Source: Leclercia sp. S52 (lineage in GTDB: Bacteria; Pseudomonadota; Gammaproteobacteria; Enterobacterales; Enterobacteriaceae). From it: 64,000 nucleotides of DNA. The stretch is from positions 4,526,001 to 4,590,000 of the forward strand of contig NZ_CP152474.1 in NCBI RefSeq assembly GCF_039727615.1, given 5' to 3'. The translations under genes were made by a program, and so were the position numbers. This document shows positions 58,211-64,000 of this stretch, piece after piece. How positions within the stretch are numbered: the stretch's first letter is position 1; each line of letters starts with the position of its first letter. The notes beneath the pieces are model-generated. The model did no database searches and was not told the DNA's origin. It saw only the letters and a program-made list of their open reading frames with translations.

Positions 58211-58738
58211 TTACTGCCTTTTGTTAATGACCTCAATGGTGCTGGCAACAACACCGTCCAGCGGCTGATCGATATCCACGACCAGTACATCGCTTTCGTC
58301 CGCACCCGGTTCCTGCAGAGTTTCAAACTGCGTAACCAGCATCTGGGTTTTAAAGAAGTGCCCTTTACGCGCTTTCAGACGGGTTTCGATCACGTCGAAA
58401 TCGCCCTTCAGGTAGATAAAGGAGAGATTAGCGTTACCTTCGCGCAGCTGGTCGCGGTAGGTCTTTTTCAGCGCGGAGCAGACGATCAGCGACACTTTGT
58501 TGGTGCGCTGCATGGCAAAAGCGGCATCGTTCAGCGCCTGCAGCCACGGCTTACGATCGTCGTCGTTCAGCGGCTCGCCAGAGGCCATTTTGGTGATGTT
58601 GCTGCGCGGATGGAGAAAGTCACCATCAAGAAACGCGGCATGAATTTGATGCGCCACTTCGCTGGCAACGGCAGATTTACCGCTACCGGAAACGCCCATC
58701 AGGACATAAACGTGGTGATCTGGATTTGTGGTGCTCAA
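58211..58738 (-). CDS. gntK: Thermoresistant gluconokinase GntK
   Basis: A 175-aa P-loop kinase making 6-phosphogluconate. Walker A GVSGSGKS at about 15-22, lid-region RKGHFFKTQMLVTQFETL. The start is TTG 58738 (product MSTTNPDHHVYVLMG), with GAGGG about seven bases upstream; a TTG at 58756 would add six unconserved residues. Two overlapping GntR-type operators lie 20-48 bases upstream. Co-transcribed with gntU. Confidence 0.96.
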   Translation of the reverse strand: MSTTNPDHHVYVLMGVSGSGKSAVASEVAHQIHAAFLDGDFLHPRSNITKMASGEPLNDDDRKPWLQALNDAAFAMQRTNKVSLIVCSALKKTYRDQLREGNANLSFIYLKGDFDVIETRLKARKGHFFKTQMLVTQFETLQEPGADESDVLVVDIDQPLDGVVASTIEVINKRQ

Positions 58739-58757
58739 AGTATGTCCCTCAGTCAAT

Positions 58758-58786
58758 TGTTACGGGTAACAGTTATCGGTAACATT
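58758..58786. promoter_or_regulatory. Tandem GntR operators upstream of gntK
   Basis: TGTTACGGGTAACA (58758-58771) is a near-perfect palindrome; AGTTATCGGTAACATT (58771-58786) is a second copy sharing its edge. Both match the gntT-side site at 23317-23332. Confidence 0.75.
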
Positions 58787-58864
58787 GTCCTGCCGGGGCT
58801 GATGAGAAGCAATATCCAAACGTGTGCGAAGTGAATAAGTGTGAGCTAGTTCAAACTTGTCACG

Positions 58865-59860
58865 CTAAATAGATCCACCTGGTGACAGCGTGAAACCTAA
58901 ATCTAACATTTTAGGCGTCACCGTTTCGCCACGAATGCGCGCCAGCAGGCGTTCCGCACCGATACGGCCCATGCGCTCACGCGGGGTCAGGACGCTCGCC
59001 AGACGCGGCTCCATGACCTGACCGATGTCGTGACCGTGGAAACCGGCAATCGCCATGTCACCCGGGATAGAAAGCCCCAGACGCTGGCATTCAAAGGCGG
59101 CGCCTACCGCGAGGTCATCGTTGGTACAGAAGATGCCATCAAGCTGCGGGTACTCGCGACGGGCCTGGCGCATCAGCTCAATGCCGGAGGTGTAGGAGGA
59201 GGACTGCTCGACCATCACGCTGTAGGGCGTTAAGTTGGCGTCGAGCATCGCCTGCTCGTATCCCTTCTGTTTGATGATAGTACGTTCATCCAGACGTGCG
59301 CCAAGATAGGCGACATGACGATGACCGCGGGCGATGATCGCTGCCGTCATCTGACGGGCGGCTTCGAAGTTATCGAACCCGACGGCGATATCGAGGCAGG
59401 GCGACTGACTGTCCATCAGCTCGACCACCGGAATGCCCGCCACTTCAATCATTTTGAGCGTGCGTGGGGTGTGGGTGCGTTCAGTAAGGATCAGGCCATC
59501 AATGTTCCAGGAGAGCATCGACTCCAGACGCTCCTCTTCCAGTTCCGGTTTGTAGCCGTAGTGAGCGAGCATGGTCTGATAGCCAAAGGCGTCGGTGACG
59601 CTTTCGATGCCGCGGAGCACTTCCGCGAAGACCTGGTTGGTTAAGGAGGGAAGCAGGACGCCGACCGCGCGGCTGGTCGCATTGGAGAGAATATCGGGGG
59701 CGCGGTTGGGGATATAACCCAGTTCATCGAGAGCAGCGGCAATCTTGCCACGTAACGCCACGGACACCTGTTCCGGGTTACGTAAGAAACGGCTGACCGT
59801 CATTTTAGTCACACCGACGCGATCGGCTACATCCTGAAGTACGGGTCTTTTCTTTTTCAT
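58865..59860 (-). CDS. gntR: Gluconate utilization repressor GntR (LacI family)
   Basis: A 331-aa LacI-type repressor: helix-turn-helix VLQDVADRVGVTKMTVSRFLRNPEQVS (about 6-32), hinge, and a periplasmic-binding-like sensor domain (FCTNDDLAVGAAFECQRLGLSIPGDMAIAGFHG). It represses gntT and gntKU; gluconate relieves repression. Length equals E. coli GntR. It lies upstream of gntKU on the same strand with a 126-base gap. Confidence 0.98.
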   Translation of the reverse strand: MKKKRPVLQDVADRVGVTKMTVSRFLRNPEQVSVALRGKIAAALDELGYIPNRAPDILSNATSRAVGVLLPSLTNQVFAEVLRGIESVTDAFGYQTMLAHYGYKPELEEERLESMLSWNIDGLILTERTHTPRTLKMIEVAGIPVVELMDSQSPCLDIAVGFDNFEAARQMTAAIIARGHRHVAYLGARLDERTIIKQKGYEQAMLDANLTPYSVMVEQSSSYTSGIELMRQARREYPQLDGIFCTNDDLAVGAAFECQRLGLSIPGDMAIAGFHGHDIGQVMEPRLASVLTPRERMGRIGAERLLARIRGETVTPKMLDLGFTLSPGGSI

Positions 59861-59961
59861 CGTCCTGAGAGAAACCGGTAGTGATAGATTCCCTCAGTTT
59901 ATCACGGACAAAGACCAACCTTCCCCTGTGATAAGGGAAGGCTGGACATTTTATTCAGGAT

Positions 59962-60657
59962 TTAGACCGGCGGCAGGTCGAACAGCAGAATCTCAGCGGC
60001 GCTGTCGGCATGCACGGAGATCGCCTGCTCGTCCCAGATAGCCAGACCATCGCTGGTGGTCGCTTTGGTGCCGTTGATGGTCACCTCGCCTTTCACCACC
60101 TGGATCCACACTTTGCGGTTCGCGGCGATCTGGTGCACAGACTGCTCGTCTTTCGCCAGCGCCCAGCGATACAGCTCCATGTCCTGATGCACTTTCAGCG
60201 AGCCGTCACGGGCATCCGGAGACAGAACCAGCTGTTTCCCCTGCTCGGCGTCAAAGCGGCGTTGCTCGTAGCGCGGGGTGATGCCTTTCGCTTCCGGAAT
60301 GATCCAGATTTGATACAGGTGCAGTTTTTCAGTTTTGCTTGGGTTGTATTCGGAGTGACGCACCCCGGTACCCGCACTCATAATCTGGAACTCGCCCGCC
60401 GGCACCTGCTCTTTGTTACCCATACTGTCCTGGTGCTCAACCGCGCCTTCCAGAACGTAGGTCAGAATTTCCATGTCTTTATGCGGATGGGTACCAAAGC
60501 CCTGCCCGGCATCAATCACGTCGTCGTTAATGACGCGCAGTGCCGAGAAACCCATAAAGTTCGGGTCATAATAATCGGCAAACGAGAAGCTGTGCCATGA
60601 GTCCAGCCAACCATGATTTGCGTGACCGCGGTCGTTTGCTTTGCGTAAGAAGATCAT
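59962..60657 (-). CDS. yhhW: Pirin-family protein YhhW (quercetin 2,3-dioxygenase-like)
   Basis: A 231-aa bicupin pirin. The metal-binding cupin motif is GTHPHKDMEILTYVLEG (His57, His59), with later His/Glu in GVRHSEYN. E. coli YhhW degrades quercetin in vitro. The ATG at 60657 gives MIFLRKANDRGHANHGWLDS; an upstream frame is not conserved. It is followed by gntR in the same direction with about 100 bases between. Confidence 0.95.
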   Translation of the reverse strand: MIFLRKANDRGHANHGWLDSWHSFSFADYYDPNFMGFSALRVINDDVIDAGQGFGTHPHKDMEILTYVLEGAVEHQDSMGNKEQVPAGEFQIMSAGTGVRHSEYNPSKTEKLHLYQIWIIPEAKGITPRYEQRRFDAEQGKQLVLSPDARDGSLKVHQDMELYRWALAKDEQSVHQIAANRKVWIQVVKGEVTINGTKATTSDGLAIWDEQAISVHADSAAEILLFDLPPV

Positions 60658-60780
60658 TGTTTTTACCCTCAGTTCGTTTCGATGGAGTAAGTGTGGACGC
60701 AATCGACCTGGGATCATAGAGGGTGAAAATTGACTCCTCTGTTCAAAATATCTGAATAAGTACAGAGGAGTCGTTCAGGC

Positions 60781-61819
60781 CTATTTGGCAAGGGTTACCG
60801 TGGCAGGTGAAGCCTGCTCAAAGGCCCGTTCAAGGATTTCCAGGTTGGTCATCAATTCAATTTCCTTGACGTAATTAGGGGTACCTTTTGTGAGCGTATC
60901 ATAGAGCGCATCGTAGACCTGACCGTAGTCGCCGGTGCCCGGTTTGATCTCCTCTTTCACCGTCACGCCCGCGTCGTTAACGTACTCCAGCACGCCCACG
61001 GACTCATCCGCCGCAAACCCCGGTTCACCCGGCATGATGTTGGCCTTCAGGCTGGTCTCCTGCTGGTCGATGCCGTACTTGATAAACGAGCCTTTGGTGC
61101 CATGGACGATGAATTTCGGGTAGTCGATCTTCACCAGGTGGCTGGTTTTGACGATCGCTTTCAGGTCGCCGTAGAACAGCTGGGCTTCGAAGGTATCGTC
61201 CGGGTTGGCTTTATTGCGCAGGCTGCGGATGTCGTAGGCCACATGGTCCGGACGGCCGAACAGGCTGATAACCTGATCCATGGTGTGCACGCCGAGGCCA
61301 TAGAAGGAGCCATCCTGCGGCAGGCCGGGTTTCGTCTCCGCCACCGGACGGTAGTAATCGAAGTGGCTTTCGAACTCGACGATCTCGCCCAGCTTGCCGC
61401 TCTCAATCGCCTGTTTCGCGGTCAGGAAGCAGGTGTCAAAGCGACGGTTCTGATACGGGCTTACGGTCAGCCCTTTGCTGCGGGCAAGTTCGAACAGCTC
61501 TTTTGCTTCGGCCATCGTCGGGGTGAAGGGTTTTTCCACCAGCACGTTTTTACCGGCTTCCAGAGCGCGTTTCGCGTACTCAAAATGGCTGTCGGCGTGG
61601 GTACAGACGATCACCAGCCTGACCTCAGGGTCGTTCAGCACCTCGTCAAGATCGCTGGTGAAATGAATATGGGAGTACTGGGGGGGACTGCTCTTCCGGT
61701 TTCGGGTGGCGGCGGAAGATATGCGCCACATGCCAGCTGGCTTTACGGGTGAGAACGTACGGAAGGTGATAGCGGGTGGTGCTTTTGCCAAATCCAATAA
61801 ATGCGCAGTGTAGTGTCAT
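60781..61819 (-). CDS. yhhX: Gfo/Idh/MocA-family oxidoreductase YhhX (frame broken near the 5' end)
   Basis: A putative NAD(P)-dependent oxidoreductase with an N-terminal Rossmann fold (FIGFGKSTTRYHLPYVL) and the EKPFTPT motif near residue 95. The start is ATG 61819 (MTLHCAFIGFG). As read, the frame breaks after KPEEQSP at a seven-G run (61680-61686 on plus); removing one base gives PEEQSPQYSHIHFTSDLDEVL and 345 aa, the E. coli length. The substrate of YhhX is unknown. Confidence 0.92.
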
Positions 61820-61992
61820 AGTGGTTTTCCTGGCTTAGGTCTCTGCTTTCAACCATAGCGCAACCTGGCGGTGAAATATATTTCTATAACGAATCCTAAA
61901 ATGGCGGTCGGAACCTTGATCCTGACCGGAATTACCAGGATAAGGGGACGGCCAAAACCCCATGCTCGCGAAAGGAGTCGCGCTCATTTTCT

Positions 61993-62644
61993 ATGGACAG
62001 AAAATATCTCGCGTTAAATAGCGCCCTTCTCTTCTGGCTGCTCGCGCTGGTCGCCTGGTGCTTAGATGCCCGCTTCCTGGCGTGGCTGTTCGCTGCAGTA
62101 TCCTTGCTGAGCTTTGGCATCTCCCTTCTACTTAATCAGGTCAAGATCATGTTTAAAAAGAGTAAAACCCCCCGAGACTGGCAAGCCAGAAATCATCCTT
62201 CCTCCGGTGCCCGTCATTGAAAAAGAGCCTACCGCCACGGAGAAACACGGCACCACAGTTATTGCCAGCGATGTCCGCTTTGAAGGCAACGTCGTTTCCG
62301 GCGGTCACGTCTACGTTCACGGGACGCTTATCGGCAATATCGACTCTAAAGAGAGCCTGATAAAGATCATGCGTGGGGGTCAGGTGGAGGGGAATATCAC
62401 CTGCCGGGAGCTGATCGTTGATGGCAAAGTGATGGGCCAGTGCAGCAGCGATGTCATTGAGATCTGCGAGAACGGTCAGGTCACGGGAACCCTTGCCTAC
62501 CGCACTCTGGCGGTTAAAAAAGGCGGCCTGTTTTCCGGCCAGGCGGAGGTGCTACCGGCTGTCGCGGAAAAGACCAACGTGGTGGGCCTGATGAAAGAGA
62601 GCACCCCCGACCCGCTCGATCTCGTGCCGCTGCAAAAGCTTTAG
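61993..62644 (+). CDS. Bactofilin-like polymer-forming protein with N-terminal membrane helices (frame broken)
   Basis: The ATG at 61993 opens two hydrophobic helices (LALNSALLFWLLALVAWCL and FLAWLFAAVSLLSFGISLLL), then MFKKSKT. A six-C run (62168-62173) breaks the frame; removing one base joins it to PETGKPEIILPPVPVIEKEP and a bactofilin beta-helix with repeats at six-residue spacing (VRFEGNVVSGGHVYVHGTLIGNI, IMRGGQVEGNITCRELIVDGKVMGQC), 216 aa in total. Bactofilins polymerise into membrane-associated cytoskeletal filaments. Absent from this position in K-12. It is convergent with ryhB. Confidence 0.85.
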
Positions 62645-62647
62645 GGC

Positions 62648-62741
62648 AAAAAAAAGCCAGCGATAAGCTGGCTAAAATAATACTGGAAGCAATGTGAGCA
62701 ATGTCGTGCTTTCAGGTTTCCGTAGAGGTCTTCCTGAATGC
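62648..62741 (-). ncRNA. ryhB: RyhB small RNA
   Basis: On minus, the conserved core CCTGAAAGCACGACATTGC and on through TCACATTGCTTCCAGTATTA matches E. coli RyhB, followed by a terminator hairpin (AGCCAGC..GCTGGCT) and eight T's. The 5' end, GCATTCAGGAAGACC, is a slightly diverged version of the K-12 start. About 94 nt. RyhB pairs through Hfq with mRNAs of iron-using proteins under iron starvation. A Fur box overlaps its promoter. Confidence 0.95.
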
Positions 62742-62743
62742 AG

Positions 62744-62762
62744 GACAATAATAATCATTCTC
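62744..62762. promoter_or_regulatory. Fur box of ryhB
   Basis: GACAATAATAATCATTCTC matches the 19-bp Fur consensus GATAATGATAATCATTATC at 16 positions and lies immediately upstream of the predicted ryhB start. Fur-Fe2+ repression of ryhB is established in E. coli. Confidence 0.85.
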
Positions 62763-62862
62763 ATTCGCACTTGTCCACTCATTTTTTGCAAAAAATGCTT
62801 GTTGACTCACATTTCAATCTCATGGATGTTGAAAGGGAACCTAACTAACTGAGGAAGAAGGA

Positions 62863-63351
62863 ATGAGTGAGATAGTGATACGCCACGTTGAAGCCGCCGA
62901 TGCCGAAGCTTTACGCCTGATTAACGCCCATCCAGGGGTGTATCACGATACTCTACAACTTCCTCACCCTGCGATGGACATGTGGAAGGAACGTGTCGCG
63001 CAGAAACCCGGCAGACGCCAGCTGGTGGCCTGCCTGGACGGACAGGTTATCGGCCATCTGGTGCTGGACGTGATGGAAAATCCACGCCGCAGCCATGTGG
63101 CGACCTTCGGGATCGGTGTTTCAGCCGAGGTGCAGGGCCGGGGTGCGGGCAGCGCGTTAATGCGTGAGATGATCAACCTGTGCGACAACTGGTTGCGCAT
63201 CGAACGCATCGAGCTGACGGTGTTTGTCGACAATGCCTCCGCCATTGCCCTGTATCGTAAATACGGCTTTGTGGTGGAAGGCACCGGGAAGAAGTTCGCC
63301 CTGCGTAACGGCGAGTTTGTGGATGCGCACTTTATGGCGCGGGTGAAGTAA
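62863..63351 (+). CDS. yhhY: GNAT-family N-acetyltransferase YhhY
   Basis: A 162-aa GNAT enzyme with acetyl-CoA motif A VSAEVQGRGAGSALM (about 86-100) and motif B near VDNASAIALYRKYGF. E. coli YhhY acetylates amino acids such as phenylalanine and methionine and confers resistance to some peptide-like compounds. The length equals E. coli YhhY. Convergent with ggt. Confidence 0.96.
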   Translation: MSEIVIRHVEAADAEALRLINAHPGVYHDTLQLPHPAMDMWKERVAQKPGRRQLVACLDGQVIGHLVLDVMENPRRSHVATFGIGVSAEVQGRGAGSALMREMINLCDNWLRIERIELTVFVDNASAIALYRKYGFVVEGTGKKFALRNGEFVDAHFMARVK

Positions 63352-63353
63352 TC

Positions 63354-63432
63354 TCCCCCCTCACCCCGGCCCTCTCCCCATAGGGGAGAGGGTGTAGTAT
63401 ATCCCCTATGGGGAGAGGGTTAGGGTGAGGGG
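63354..63432. repeat. Double palindromic repeat, CCCTCTCCC family variant
   Basis: CCCTCTCCCC-ATA-GGGGAGAGGG (63370-63392) is a perfect palindrome, followed by the half CCCCTATGGGGAGAGGG (63403-63419). The outer arms CCCCTCACCCC and GGGTGAGGGG also pair, so the block can form one long cruciform between convergent yhhY and ggt. Confidence 0.75.
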
Positions 63433-63438
63433 ACAAAC

Positions 63439-64000
63439 TCAATATCCCGCCGTCAAATCCCCCCGGCGTGCGTGGATCCGATGCGCCATACAGCGCGCCA
63501 TCCGGCCCGACCATAATGCTCTGGGTGCTGCCCATCGCCTCTTTCACCGCCACCTTTTGCCCGCGCTGCTCCAGCAGCTTCAGCGTATCCGGGCTAAAGC
63601 CCTTCTCCACCCGCAGCTCATCCGGCAGCCACTGGTGATGGAAGCGCGGCGCGTTGGTGGCCTCTGCCACGTTCATCCCATAATCGATGCTGTTGACCAC
63701 CATTTGCAGCACGGTGGTGATAATGCGGCTGCCGCCAGGGCTGCCGGTCACCAGCCAGGTTTTGCCGTCTTTCACCACGATGGTCGGTGACATCGACGAC
63801 AGCGGACGCTTCTTCGGCCCCACGGCGTTGGCGTCCCCGCCCACCAGCCCGTAAACGTTCGGCACGCCCGGCTTGGCGGAGAAATCATCCATCTCATTGT
63901 TGAGCAGAATGCCGCTGTTGCCCGCCACGATCCCGGTGCCAAATACGGTATTCAGCGTGTAGGTCACCGCCACCGCGTTACCATCTTTATCCACCACCGA
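63439..64000 (-). CDS. ggt: Gamma-glutamyltranspeptidase (3' part; 5' end outside window; frame break near the stop)
   Basis: The small-subunit region of periplasmic GGT, which hydrolyses and transfers gamma-glutamyl groups of glutathione. Seen: VVDKDGNAVAVTYTLNTVFGTG, PLSSMSPTIVVKDGK and the oxyanion loop GSPGGSRIITTVLQ. The catalytic Thr lies a few residues upstream, outside the window. As read, the end runs through into repeat sequence; removing one base from the six-C run at 63459-63464 gives DPRTPGDLTAGY and a stop at 63439, as in E. coli (DDLTAGY). Confidence 0.93.

Noticed and set aside
63354..63432. Possible CRISPR-like short repeats
   Set aside because: The units are adjoining palindromes without spacers of regular length; same repeat family as other intergenic copies.

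Overview
The window is chromosomal DNA from a member of the Enterobacteriaceae. Gene order and protein sequences follow the E. coli K-12 hofQ-to-ggt segment (about 75-77 min) almost gene for gene. The generally high GC, the enterobacterial REP elements, a DUF1471 gene between feoC and bioH and a bactofilin gene beside ryhB point to an Enterobacter-like relative rather than to E. coli. That placement is inference; no search was run.

Layout: (1) 1-2414, the hofMNOPQ DNA-uptake/pilus-like operon, minus strand, hofQ cut by the window edge. (2) 2535-10201, mrcA, nudE, igaA, yrfG, hslR and hslO. (3) 10581-17482, pckA, the envZ/ompR pair, greB and yhgF (tex). (4) 17828-24811, feoABC, a DUF1471 gene, bioH, gntX, nfuA and gntT. 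(5) 24988-about 32400, an island absent from K-12: an orphan type VI secretion vgrG, a two-HKD phospholipase D effector, a probable immunity gene and a second exported-protein gene. Its right part is visibly AT-rich. (6) 32456-44106, maltodextrin genes malQ, malP and malT, then glpR, glpG, glpE and glpD. (7) 44197-53572, the glycogen operon glgBXCAP. (8) 53822-56865, asd, yhgN and a small satellite-phage-like cassette: a P4 immunity-type leader RNA before a 148-aa protein of unknown function. (9) 56866-64000, gntU, gntK, gntR, yhhW, yhhX, a bactofilin, ryhB, yhhY and the 3' part of ggt.

The genes form a carbon-storage and carbon-use block: malPQ/malT, glg, glp, gnt and pckA. CRP-, MalT-, GlpR- and GntR-type operator sequences are visible. 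Iron genes (feoABC, nfuA, ryhB) carry FNR- and Fur-like sites.

The dominant anomaly is technical or evolutionary. At ten places a reading frame breaks, or two genes fuse, exactly at a run of 6-7 identical bases. In every case removing one base restores the family sequence, and in most it restores the K-12 length (hofN, vgrG, malP, glpD, glgX, the glgB/glgX boundary, gntU, yhhX, bactofilin, ggt). This looks like homopolymer overcalling in the assembly rather than ten independent pseudogenes. Coordinates for those genes are given with the frame restored.

The most interesting biology is the P4-like riboregulatory cassette at 55900-56573 and the VgrG-phospholipase-immunity module at 24988-32400.
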